Positions 8,050 to 15,645 of a stretch of 64,000 nt of DNA are shown in pieces (the stretch's first letter is position 1; each line of letters begins with the position of its first letter). Made by a program: the position numbers and the translations under genes. The stretch is from Methylobacterium sp. Leaf112 (GTDB taxonomy: Bacteria; Pseudomonadota; Alphaproteobacteria; Rhizobiales; Beijerinckiaceae), in assembly GCF_001423295.1 (NCBI RefSeq), contig NZ_LMNG01000012.1, forward strand, positions 248,728-312,727, given 5' to 3'. A model generated the notes under the pieces. The model had not been told where the DNA came from. It did not search any database and saw only the letters and a program-made list of their open reading frames with translations.

Positions 8050-9111
8050 ATGATTCGTCCTTCCCTCGTCGCTGCCGCATGGGGACTGGCGTTCCTGTCG
8101 CCGGCCCGGGCCGAGATGCTGCAGCCCGTGGGGCAGCCCTACGCCGTCGCCGAGGGACTGGCGGGCGAGATCACGAAGAAGAAGACCAAGCCGGCCGAGG
8201 ACATCAGCGGCATCGCCTGCGCGCCGGCCGAAGCCGGTCGGCGCAACTGCGTCGTGGTGGACGACGAGGCGGCGGGCGCCCAGTTCGTCACCCTCCAGGG
8301 CACGACGCTGACCCCGGGCGCCGTCGTCGACATCGTCGGCCGCAAGCCGCCCACCACCACCGTCGGTGCGCCCCCGGCCACGGGCGACTGCACCCTGGGC
8401 CAAGGCGCGTACCGCGAGATGGACGGCGAGGCCGTGGCGTATGCGGCACCCGACTTCTACGTCACCGGCTCGCATGGCTGCAGCCGTCGGGGGCGGGAGT
8501 TCAAGCTCTCCACCGCGATCCTCGCGCGCCTGCGCGCCGACGCCACCGGGACCAGGGTGGAGACCACCTACCGCCTCGGCGACGCCCTGCGGAATGCCGA
8601 CACGGTGGGCGCGTATTTTCTGAAGGATCTGGAACCCCGCGAGGGCGGCAAACCGCTCTCCGGTCTCAACGTCGAGGGCCTCGCGGTCATCGGCGACACT
8701 CTCTACGCGGGTCTCCGCGCGCCCGTCATCGACGGACGGGCCTTCCTCGTCTCCGTACCCGTCGCGCCCCTGTTCGCCCCCGGCGACGCGCCGCTCGACG
8801 TCAAGCCGACGACGATCCCCCTCGCCCTCGGGGCCGAGGCCGGCATCCGTGATCTCACCGCCCTGCCGGACGGTCGCCTTCTCGTCCTCTCGGGTCCGAC
8901 CCGCAACGGCTTGTCGGTGCCTTATGGGTTGTTCCTCGCGGATCCGTCGTCCGGCAAGGTCGCGGCGCTCGGCACCCTTGCGCCATTGGACGGCGACGAT
9001 TCCAGGGCGAAGCCCGAGGGCATCGTGCGCCTCGGCCCCGGCCGGGTGCTGGTGGTGTTCGACAGTGTACTGAACGGCGGGCCGCGCGAGTATGCGGTGG
9101 CGATCCCGTAG
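8050..9111 (+). CDS. DUF3616-type secreted protein
   Basis: The 353-residue protein begins with a good Sec signal peptide (MIRPSLVAAAWGLAFLSPARA, about 21 residues), and the start is preceded by GGAG at 8039-8042. An earlier ATG at 8011 would overlap the cobD stop and add 13 residues. The mature part has repeated beta-strand patterns such as GLNVEGLAVIGDTLYAGLRA and GIRDLTALPDGRLLVLSGP, typical of a beta-propeller-like DUF3616 fold. No enzymatic motif is evident. It sits between cobD and cobQ, but a link to cobalamin is only positional. Confidence 0.7.
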   Translation: MIRPSLVAAAWGLAFLSPARAEMLQPVGQPYAVAEGLAGEITKKKTKPAEDISGIACAPAEAGRRNCVVVDDEAAGAQFVTLQGTTLTPGAVVDIVGRKPPTTTVGAPPATGDCTLGQGAYREMDGEAVAYAAPDFYVTGSHGCSRRGREFKLSTAILARLRADATGTRVETTYRLGDALRNADTVGAYFLKDLEPREGGKPLSGLNVEGLAVIGDTLYAGLRAPVIDGRAFLVSVPVAPLFAPGDAPLDVKPTTIPLALGAEAGIRDLTALPDGRLLVLSGPTRNGLSVPYGLFLADPSSGKVAALGTLAPLDGDDSRAKPEGIVRLGPGRVLVVFDSVLNGGPREYAVAIP

Positions 9112-9402
9112 GCGGCCGGCTCGGCGCATCAGGACGGGTCGAACCGATATTGCTCCGGCCTGACCGACCGCCGGCGTGCTTCGACGCGCAGTACCGCGGC
9201 GGAGCACCGACAGTACCGAGAACCATCAGGCCCGCAGCCCGAGACAACCCGCGAGGACCTAGGCCGGGGCCAAGGCGCGCCAGTGCGGATGCGCGGCGTG
9301 GCATCCTGCACGATGAAGCCGCGGGAATTGCCGACGGAGTCGATGACGGCGATGCCGGCGACCGCGCTCGTCTTCCGCAAGGATCGCCCCACGCCTGACC
9401 CG
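9112..9402. other. Non-coding gap of 291 bp with a possible gene remnant
   Basis: This separates the tail-to-tail DUF3616 and cobQ genes. On the minus strand, bases from about 9392 down to 9280 read as KTSAVAGIAVIDSVGNSRGF with coding-like third-position GC. The frame then becomes Arg/Pro-rich. This could be a decayed small gene, but no family is recognised and no convincing start-stop pair exists. No strong terminator hairpin was seen. Confidence 0.25.
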
Positions 9403-10857
9403 CTACGCCGCCAGGACGAGCAGCCGGTCGCAATCCACATGGGCTTCTAGGTGGTCGGCGAGCGCGTCGAGCACGGTCTCGATCCCCGCCTCGTAGGCGT
9501 CGCCGCCGGACCGGGCGCCGAGGCGCGCGAGCCACGCGGCGCGCTGCGCGTCGTCGGCGAACAGGCCATGCACGTAGGTGCCGGCGACCCGGCCGTCGGC
9601 CGAAATCGCCCCGTCCGGGCGCCCATCGGCGAAACGAACGAGCGGGCGCGCCGCGTCGGGTCCGGTGGTATCACCCAGGTGCATCTCGTAGCCCGAGAAC
9701 GGTACGCCGTCGGGCAACGAGGTGCCGGTGACGGCCTCGAGGCGCTTGACCGGGGTCATCACCGTCTCGACGTCGAGGAGCCCAAGACCCGGCACCGTCC
9801 GGGGCGCGCCCTCAATCCCGAACGGGTCGGCGAGGCGGCGCCCAAGCATCTGGTAGCCGCCGCAGAGGCCGAGCACCCGGCCGCCGCGCCGGACATGGGC
9901 GGCGAGATCGATATCCCAGCCCTCGGACCGAAAGACATCGAGGTCCGCGATGGTGGTCTTCGAGCCCGGCAGGAGCACGAGGTCGGCCACGGGGATCGGC
10001 TCCCCCGGACGAACCAGAACCACGGAGACGTTCGGCTCGCCCCGCAGAGGATCGAGATCGTCGAAATTGGCGATGCGCGGCAGGACGGGGACGGCCACCA
10101 CCGTGCGACCCGCCGCGCCTGCTTCGGAGCCGACCAGTCCCAGAACGTCCTCCGCGGGCAGGCGGACGGCGGACGGAAAATGCGGGATCAGCCCGAGGCT
10201 GGGCCAACCCGTGTGGCGGGCGATGAGGTCCATGCCGTCGGCGAACAGGCTCGGATCGCCGCGGAAGCGGTTGACGAGGAAGCCCCGGATCATCGCCGCG
10301 TCGGCCGGGTCGATCACCGCCTTCGTGCCGACGAGGCTGGCGATGACGCCGCCGCGGTCGATGTCGCCGAGCAGGATCACCGGCGTGTTCGACGCGCGGG
10401 CAAAGCCCATATTGGCGATGTCGCCGGCGCGCAGATTCACCTCCGACGCCGAGCCGGCGCCCTCGACCACGACGAGGTCGGCCTCGGCTTTCAGATGGGT
10501 GAAACTTTCGAGCACGGCCCCGAGGAGGCGCGGCTTCCAGCCCTGGTAGTCCCGGGCCGCGGCCTGGCCGACCATCCGGCCCTGCACCACGATCTGGCTG
10601 CCGGTCTCGCTCTGGGGCTTGAGGAGGACCGGGTTCATATGGACCGAGGGCGCCACTCCGGCGGCCCTCGCCTGAAGCGCCTGGGCCCGTCCGATCTCGC
10701 CGCCATCGGCCGTGACGGCGGCGTTGTTCGACATGTTCTGCGGCTTGAACGGCCGCACCCGTAGCCCGCGCCGGGCGAAGGCGCGGCACAGACCGGCGAC
10801 GATGAGGGATTTGCCGACATCCGAACCGGTGCCCTGGATCATGATGGCGCGGGTCAT
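9403..10857 (-). CDS. cobQ: Cobyric acid synthase, glutamine-hydrolysing
   Basis: This 484-residue enzyme amidates the b, d, e and g side chains of adenosylcobyrinic acid a,c-diamide. The N-terminal dethiobiotin-synthetase-like ATPase domain shows the modified P-loop [18 protein letters not shown] followed by [14 protein letters not shown]. The C-terminal class I amidotransferase domain shows the nucleophile elbow [13 protein letters not shown] and the catalytic histidine in [10 protein letters not shown]. Full length for the family. It is the last gene of the leftward set cobU-cobO-cobQ, with a 13-bp gap after cobO. Confidence 0.95.
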   Translation of the reverse strand: MTRAIMIQGTGSDVGKSLIVAGLCRAFARRGLRVRPFKPQNMSNNAAVTADGGEIGRAQALQARAAGVAPSVHMNPVLLKPQSETGSQIVVQGRMVGQAAARDYQGWKPRLLGAVLESFTHLKAEADLVVVEGAGSASEVNLRAGDIANMGFARASNTPVILLGDIDRGGVIASLVGTKAVIDPADAAMIRGFLVNRFRGDPSLFADGMDLIARHTGWPSLGLIPHFPSAVRLPAEDVLGLVGSEAGAAGRTVVAVPVLPRIANFDDLDPLRGEPNVSVVLVRPGEPIPVADLVLLPGSKTTIADLDVFRSEGWDIDLAAHVRRGGRVLGLCGGYQMLGRRLADPFGIEGAPRTVPGLGLLDVETVMTPVKRLEAVTGTSLPDGVPFSGYEMHLGDTTGPDAARPLVRFADGRPDGAISADGRVAGTYVHGLFADDAQRAAWLARLGARSGGDAYEAGIETVLDALADHLEAHVDCDRLLVLAA

Positions 10858-10870
10858 GACGGCTGGAACC

Positions 10871-11473
10871 TCAAAACTCGATCCCCTCCTGCGCCTTCAC
10901 GCCCGCCGCGAAGTGGTGCTTCACGGAGCCCATCTCGGTGACGAGGTCGGCGGCCTCGACGAGGGCCGGCTTGGCGTTGCGGCCGGTGACGATGACGTGG
11001 AGGTCCGGTCGGCGTGCCCGGAACGCCGCCACCACGTCGTCGATGGGCAGGTAGTCGTAGCGCAGCGCGATGTTGAGTTCGTCCAGCACCACGAGGCGGA
11101 TGCTCGGATCGGCCATGAGATCCAGGGCCTTCGTCCAGGCGTGCTCGGCCGCCGCGATGTCGCGGGCCTTGTCCTGGGTCTCCCAGGTGAAGCCCTCGCC
11201 GAGGGTGTGCCAGTCGATCTGGTTCCCGAAGGCCTTTAGGGCGTGCTTCTCGCCCGTGTCCCAGGCGCCCTTGATGAACTGCACCACGCCGACCCGCCAG
11301 CCGTGGCCCAGCGCCCGCAGCATCAGGCCCAGGGCCGCCGTGGTCTTGCCCTTGCCGGGACCCGTGTTGACGATGAGGAGGCCCTTCTCGATGGTCTTCT
11401 CCGCCACCTCGGCATCCTGCACGGCCTTGCGCTTCTCCATCTTCTCCCGATGGCGGTCGGCGGCGTCGCTCAT
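10871..11473 (-). CDS. cobO: Cob(I)yrinic acid a,c-diamide adenosyltransferase
   Basis: The 200-residue CobA/CobO-type adenosyltransferase adds the 5'-deoxyadenosyl upper ligand from ATP to the reduced corrinoid. The P-loop [16 protein letters not shown] starts near residue 35, followed by the family motifs [15 protein letters not shown] and [14 protein letters not shown]. The start at 11473 ([12 protein letters not shown]) overlaps the cobU stop in an ATGA arrangement, arguing for translational coupling. The longer upstream frame is antisense-type, Arg/Gly-rich sequence and was discarded. Confidence 0.95.
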   Translation of the reverse strand: MSDAADRHREKMEKRKAVQDAEVAEKTIEKGLLIVNTGPGKGKTTAALGLMLRALGHGWRVGVVQFIKGAWDTGEKHALKAFGNQIDWHTLGEGFTWETQDKARDIAAAEHAWTKALDLMADPSIRLVVLDELNIALRYDYLPIDDVVAAFRARRPDLHVIVTGRNAKPALVEAADLVTEMGSVKHHFAAGVKAQEGIEF

Positions 11474-12003
11474 GCGTGGTCTCCAAGTTGGGGTTTCACG
11501 ATCATCGGCAGCCCCGCCACCATGAACACGACGCGGTCGGCCTGTGCGGCGAGGCGCTGATGAAGCCGCCCTGCCGCGTCGCGGAAGCGGCGGGCGAGGG
11601 CATTGTCGGGCACGATGCCGAGGCCGACCTCGCTGCCGACCAGGACCACCGGCCCCGGCGCGTCGGCGCAAGCGGAGAGCAGCGCCCCGGTCGCGGCCTC
11701 GACGTCGGCCTCCGCCAGGATCAGGTTGGTGAGCCAGAGGGTGAGGCAATCCACCAGTACCGGTCCGCGCGCGGCCGCGACCGCCTCGGGCAGGTCGATC
11801 GGCGCGTCCTGCGTGATCCAGTCGGCCGACCTTCGGGTGCGGTGGAGGGCGATGCGGTCGCGCATCTCGTCGTCCCAGGCCTGGGCCGTTGCGAGATACA
11901 GCCAGGGTGGCGGCTGCGCCTCGATCACCCCCTCGGCATGGACGCTCTTGCCCGAGCGCGCGCCGCCGAGGACGAGGGTCACACGGGGGAATATCTCGGT
12001 CAT
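11470..12003 (-). CDS. cobU: Bifunctional adenosylcobinamide kinase / adenosylcobinamide-phosphate guanylyltransferase
   Basis: This 177-residue enzyme (CobP in P. denitrificans) phosphorylates adenosylcobinamide and then transfers GMP to it during nucleotide-loop assembly. The P-loop VLGGARSGKSVHAE lies near residues 11-24. VLVDCLTLWLTNL and VGSEVGLGIVPDNALARRFRD are the CobU family signatures, the latter part of the guanylyl-transfer region. The start MTEIFPRV at 12003 was chosen over the in-frame start at 12078, whose extra residues lack family similarity. As first gene of cobUOQ it diverges from the riboswitch-controlled rightward operon. No second riboswitch is seen on its strand. Confidence 0.93.
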   Translation of the reverse strand: MTEIFPRVTLVLGGARSGKSVHAEGVIEAQPPPWLYLATAQAWDDEMRDRIALHRTRRSADWITQDAPIDLPEAVAAARGPVLVDCLTLWLTNLILAEADVEAATGALLSACADAPGPVVLVGSEVGLGIVPDNALARRFRDAAGRLHQRLAAQADRVVFMVAGLPMIVKPQLGDHA

Positions 12004-12127
12004 GTGGGGGACGGCTGCCTCATGGGGCTTCTTTAGCCCGAAACGCCCTTGTGTGGTCAAAGGCGATGCAAACGGCACAGCGGCGCGTTGTCAGGGATCG
12101 CGCGACCGCGTAGAAGCATCGGGATCG

Positions 12128-12312
12128 GACGGTGCCCCGGCGACGGGGTGAAAAGGGAACGCGGTGAGGGGCAAGCGCCTTGAAACCGCGGCTGCCCCCG
12201 CAACTGTGAGCGGCGACGGGCCTGCCATCGGCCACCGGAGCGATCCGGGAAGGCGGCAGGTTCCGGATGACCCGCGAGCCAGGAGACCTGCCGTCCGGCA
12301 CCGGGGACCTTC
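12128..12312 (+). promoter_or_regulatory. Cobalamin (AdoCbl) riboswitch
   Basis: All conserved blocks of the class are present in order. These are the GGTGCC-type opening near 12131, GTGAAAAGGGAACGCGGTG at about 12148-12166, the CCGCGGCTGCCCCCGCAACTGT core at about 12187-12208, the GGGAAGGCG block near 12247, and the B12 box GAGCCAGGAGACCTGCC at about 12276-12292. It ends some 50 bp before the cbtB start and points right. It should repress cbtBA, and perhaps the downstream cob genes, when coenzyme B12 is abundant. The exact ends are approximate. Confidence 0.95.
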
Positions 12313-12362
12313 GTCCTCACCTTCGACCACGGCCGCCGGCGGGGCGGCCAGGAGATCAACCG

Positions 12363-12539
12363 ATGTCGACCAACACCCTCGTTCTGACCGGCACCCGCAC
12401 CAACGAGCGCCTCGGGGCCGTTCTCGTCGCCGCGTTCCTCGGCCTCGGCCTCGTGTTCATGGCGGGCTTCGCCCCAGCGATGGCGCTCCACAACGCGGCG
12501 CACGATTTCCGCCACACCCAGAATTTTCCCTGCCACTGA
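12363..12539 (+). CDS. cbtB: CbtB-type cobalt transporter accessory subunit
   Basis: The 58-residue protein has one transmembrane helix (about residues 19-40) followed by a histidine-rich C-terminal tail (HNAAHDFRHTQNFPCH), the metal-binding signature of CbtB. It is paired with CbtA as a predicted cobalt uptake system, known from comparative genomics of B12 riboswitch regulons. The ATG follows an AGGAGA ribosome-binding site with 6-7 bp spacing and lies directly downstream of the cobalamin riboswitch. It was too short for ordinary ORF cut-offs but is well supported by motif and context. Confidence 0.92.
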   Translation: MSTNTLVLTGTRTNERLGAVLVAAFLGLGLVFMAGFAPAMALHNAAHDFRHTQNFPCH

Positions 12540-12567
12540 GCGCCTGGCGCCTGAAGGCAGACACCCC

Positions 12568-13329
12568 ATGATCATCCGGCTCGTGTCGGCGGCCCTGGTC
12601 GCCGGCTTCCTCGCGGCTATCGTCGCGACGGGCCTGCAGCTCGCCCTGACCTCTCCGCTCATCATCGCGGCCGAGCGTTACGAGACGCAGGCTCAAGCCC
12701 CCGTATCGCCCCCCGCGCCGGGATTCGCATCCCTCGTGGTGCGGGTGCATGGCGGACACGATCACGGCGCGAAGGACCCGGGCGTGTCCGGCGGCGAGAC
12801 CGCGCCCGCCTGGCAGCCCGGACCCGGACTGCCGCGCATGGCGTTCACGGCGCTCGCCACCCTGGTGGGCGGCGTCGGCTATGCCCTGCTGCTCGGCGCA
12901 GTGCTGCTGGCCTGCGGGCGCGAACCGACGCCCGAGACCGGCCTGCGCTTCGCCGTGGCGGGCTTCCTCGCCGTCGCCCTGGCGCCGGCCCTCGGCCTGC
13001 CGCCGGAACTACCGGGCATGGACGCCGCGCCCCTCGCCGATCGTCAGTTCTGGTGGGTGATGACCGCCGTCGCCACCGCCATGGGGCTCTACCTCATCGC
13101 CATCCGCCGCGCGCCGATCTCCATCGCGGGCGGCCTCGTCCTGATCGTGGCACCACACCTCGCCGGAGCACCCGAGACGAGCCACGCGGCTTCCGCCCTG
13201 CCGGCGGGCTACGCGGCCCAGTTCGCCGCACGCTCGCTCGGGATCGCCTTCGTGTTCTGGGCGGTCATCGGGCTCGCGTACGGCTGGGCCTGGGCCCTGT
13301 TCGGTCGCAAGGCGACGGCGCATGCCTGA
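12568..13329 (+). CDS. cbtA: CbtA-type cobalt transporter
   Basis: A 253-residue membrane protein with about five or six predicted helices and a periplasmic loop containing a His/Asp cluster (VRVHGGHDHGAKD) near residues 59-71, consistent with metal capture. Together with CbtB it is the predicted secondary cobalt importer that feeds corrin synthesis. It begins 28 bp after the cbtB stop and its end overlaps the DUF1636 gene by 8 bp, so it belongs to the riboswitch operon. Transport specificity comes from family genomics and context, not from direct biochemical evidence. Confidence 0.9.
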   Translation: MIIRLVSAALVAGFLAAIVATGLQLALTSPLIIAAERYETQAQAPVSPPAPGFASLVVRVHGGHDHGAKDPGVSGGETAPAWQPGPGLPRMAFTALATLVGGVGYALLLGAVLLACGREPTPETGLRFAVAGFLAVALAPALGLPPELPGMDAAPLADRQFWWVMTAVATAMGLYLIAIRRAPISIAGGLVLIVAPHLAGAPETSHAASALPAGYAAQFAARSLGIAFVFWAVIGLAYGWAWALFGRKATAHA

Positions 13330-13714
13330 CGTGGTCACCCTCTACGTTTGCACAGCCTGCCGTACGGCGGGCGACCCGGCGGAACCCCGCGCCGGTGCGC
13401 GCCTCCTCGACGCGCTCCGGGAGGCCGTCGGTGAGCACGGCCAGACCGGCCTGCGGATCGAAGGCGTCGAGTGCCTCTCCGTCTGCAAGCGGCCATGCAC
13501 CGTGGCGGTGGCCTCGGAAGGGCGCTGGACCTACGTCTACGGCGACCTCGACGCCACCGAATCCGCCCGGATCATCCTCGAAGGGGTCGGCCTCTACGGC
13601 GAGACGCCCGACGGCGTCGTGCCGTGGAAGGCGCGGCCCCAGGAATTCCGCAAGGGCGTCGTCGCCCGCATCCCGCCGCTCGCGGCGCACCCTAGTACGG
13701 ACGCCGCCGAATGA
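13322..13714 (+). CDS. DUF1636 cysteine-rich metal/Fe-S-type protein
   Basis: This 130-residue cytoplasmic protein has a thioredoxin-like-ferredoxin type cysteine pattern. Two cysteines sit in YVCTACRT near the N-terminus and three in CLSVCKRPC around residue 52-60. DUF1636 proteins are recurrent neighbours of cobW and cobN in alphaproteobacteria and are suspected to bind metal or a 2Fe-2S cluster, but no role is proven. Its start overlaps the cbtA end, and its stop forms an ATGA with cobW, so it is likely made in step with the CobW GTPase. A cobalt-handling or redox role is inference. Confidence 0.85.
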   Translation: MPDVVTLYVCTACRTAGDPAEPRAGARLLDALREAVGEHGQTGLRIEGVECLSVCKRPCTVAVASEGRWTYVYGDLDATESARIILEGVGLYGETPDGVVPWKARPQEFRKGVVARIPPLAAHPSTDAAE

Positions 13715-14745
13715 CCCTGGTCGAGAAGATTCCCTGCACCATCGTCACCGGCTTCCTCGGGGCCGGCAAGACGACCCTCGTGCGCCACCTCGTCGAGAAC
13801 GCGAACGGCCGGCGGCTCGCGATCATCGTCAACGAGTTCGGCGATATCGGCTTCGACGGCTCGTTTCTCGCCGCCTGCGGCATCGAAGGCTGCCAAGACG
13901 AGGACATCGTCGAGCTCGCCAACGGCTGCATCTGCTGCACCGTGGCCGACGACTTCGTGCCGGCCCTGAACAAGCTCCTCGACCGAGCCGACCCACCCGA
14001 GCACATCCTTATCGAGACCTCCGGCCTCGCCCTGCCCAAGCCCCTGGTCCAGGCGTTCCAGTGGCCTGCGATCCGCTCGCGGGTCACCGTGGACGGCGTC
14101 ATCGCGGTCATCGACGGTCCGGCCGTGGCGGCGGGCTTCTTCGCCGACGATCCGGCGGCCTCCGCCGCCCAGCGTGCCGAGGACACGAACGTCGATCACG
14201 ACAATCCCCTGGAAGAGGTGTTCGAGGACCAGATCCTCTGCGCCGACCTCGTGGTGATGAACAAGGCCGACCTCCTCGACGCCGCCGGCCGCGAGAAGGT
14301 CCGCGCCGAGGTTCAGGCCCACCTGCCCCGCGCCGTGAAGATGGTGGAGGCCGAGCACGGCCGCCTCGATCCCCGCGTGATCCTGGGCCTCGGAGCCGCG
14401 GCCGAGGACGATCTCGACGCCAGACCCTCGCACCACGGCGAGGGCGAGGACCACGACCACGACGATTTCGACTCCGTGGCCCTGCCCGTCCCGGCCACGG
14501 CCACCGCCGAGGACCTGGCGATCCGCGTCGGTCGCGCGGCAGAGACCGCCGGCGTGCTGCGCATCAAGGGGTTCGCCGAAGTCACGGGCAAGCCCATGCG
14601 CCTCGTCGTGCAGGGTGTCGGCACCCGCATCGCGCATCACTACGACCGACCCTGGAAAAGCACGGAAGCCCGCGACGGCCGCCTCGTCGTCATCGGCCTC
14701 AAGGGATTCGATCAGGCGGCGGTCGCCGCCGCCCTGGCCGGGTGA
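13711..14745 (+). CDS. cobW: CobW-type GTPase metallochaperone
   Basis: The 344-residue G3E-family GTPase is thought to deliver cobalt to the CobN cobaltochelatase. Motifs seen are the P-loop TGFLGAGKTTLVRH (about residues 11-24), the Mg-switch region NEFGDIGFDG, the metal-binding CxCC motif in LANGCICCTV, ETSGLALPKP, the base-recognition NKADLL, and a histidine-rich linker HHGEGEDHDHDD near residues 240-255 that fits metal binding. The C-terminal CobW_C domain follows. It sits directly after the DUF1636 gene and upstream of cobN, in the riboswitch-led operon. Confidence 0.95.
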   Translation: MTLVEKIPCTIVTGFLGAGKTTLVRHLVENANGRRLAIIVNEFGDIGFDGSFLAACGIEGCQDEDIVELANGCICCTVADDFVPALNKLLDRADPPEHILIETSGLALPKPLVQAFQWPAIRSRVTVDGVIAVIDGPAVAAGFFADDPAASAAQRAEDTNVDHDNPLEEVFEDQILCADLVVMNKADLLDAAGREKVRAEVQAHLPRAVKMVEAEHGRLDPRVILGLGAAAEDDLDARPSHHGEGEDHDHDDFDSVALPVPATATAEDLAIRVGRAAETAGVLRIKGFAEVTGKPMRLVVQGVGTRIAHHYDRPWKSTEARDGRLVVIGLKGFDQAAVAAALAG

Positions 14746-14750
14746 GCGCC

Positions 14751-15629
14751 ATGGCGGTACGGAACGGCCGCGCGGCGGCGGCCCTGGGCCTTGCCGTACT
14801 CCTCGGACTGGGGGGCTGCTCCGACACGCGCCCGCCGGCGCCCGACACCGCCAATCCCCTCGCGCTGGCCCAGCCCGCCCGCAACACCGCAGCCAAGCTC
14901 GCCTATACGCACGACCTCACCATCGGCCTGCCGCCCGATCGGGTGGCGGCGCATTTCGCGGCGGCGCGTGACCGCTGCCTGACCGATGCGGGCCTCGGCT
15001 GCATCCTCGTCACGTCGTCCATCGATGACGGTCCGCGTCCGCAGGGGCGACCGCAGGCGCAGATTCAGGTCCGGTTGCCGCACGAGTCCGTCGCCCCCTA
15101 CGTGGCGTTCCTCACGGCTCCCCTGCCGGGCGAGGCGGCGGGCGATGTGGTCCTGCGGCGTCAGGCGACACGGGCCGACGACCTGACCACACCCATCGCG
15201 GACGGAGGACGCCGGCTCGCCCAGCTCGCCGCCTATCGCGCGCGTCTCGACGAACTGTCCGCGAAGGCGGACACGCGCGTGGAGGACCTCATCCGCATCG
15301 CCCAGGAACTCTCCAAGGTCCAATCCGAAATCGAGGAGGGGGAGGCGAAGCAGCGCGGCCTGCAACGGCGCGTCGATACCGAAATCGTCTCGGTTTCGCT
15401 TCGCTCGGACAGCGCGCGAGCGGGTGCCTTCGCCCCCGTCGAGGAAGCCTGGAGCCAGGCCGGCCAGACCTTCGGCGCCAGTGCGGGCGCCGCCCTGCGC
15501 TTCGCCGTCGCCAGCCTGCCCTGGCTTCCCGTGGCGGCGATCGGACTGTTCCTCGTCCGCGCCCTCTGGCGGCTGCGCCGGCGCAGACGCGCCCGGATCG
15601 GCCGGCCCCTCACGGAGGCGCGGCTGTGA
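14751..15629 (+). CDS. DUF4349 lipoprotein
   Basis: The 292-residue protein has a lipoprotein signal (LGLAVLLGLGGC, lipobox cysteine near residue 24). A periplasmic domain with a coiled-coil stretch (ELSKVQSEIEEGEAKQRGL) follows, then a C-terminal membrane helix with a basic tail (RALWRLRRRRRARIGR). This layout is typical of DUF4349 proteins, whose function is unknown. The gene sits between cobW and cobN with gaps of 5 and 16 bp, so it is almost certainly co-transcribed with the cobalamin genes. A GTG at 14742 overlapping the cobW stop is an alternative start. Any role in cobalt or corrinoid handling is unproven. Confidence 0.75.
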   Translation: MAVRNGRAAAALGLAVLLGLGGCSDTRPPAPDTANPLALAQPARNTAAKLAYTHDLTIGLPPDRVAAHFAAARDRCLTDAGLGCILVTSSIDDGPRPQGRPQAQIQVRLPHESVAPYVAFLTAPLPGEAAGDVVLRRQATRADDLTTPIADGGRRLAQLAAYRARLDELSAKADTRVEDLIRIAQELSKVQSEIEEGEAKQRGLQRRVDTEIVSVSLRSDSARAGAFAPVEEAWSQAGQTFGASAGAALRFAVASLPWLPVAAIGLFLVRALWRLRRRRRARIGRPLTEARL

Positions 15630-15645
15630 GGTCGCGCATCCCGCC

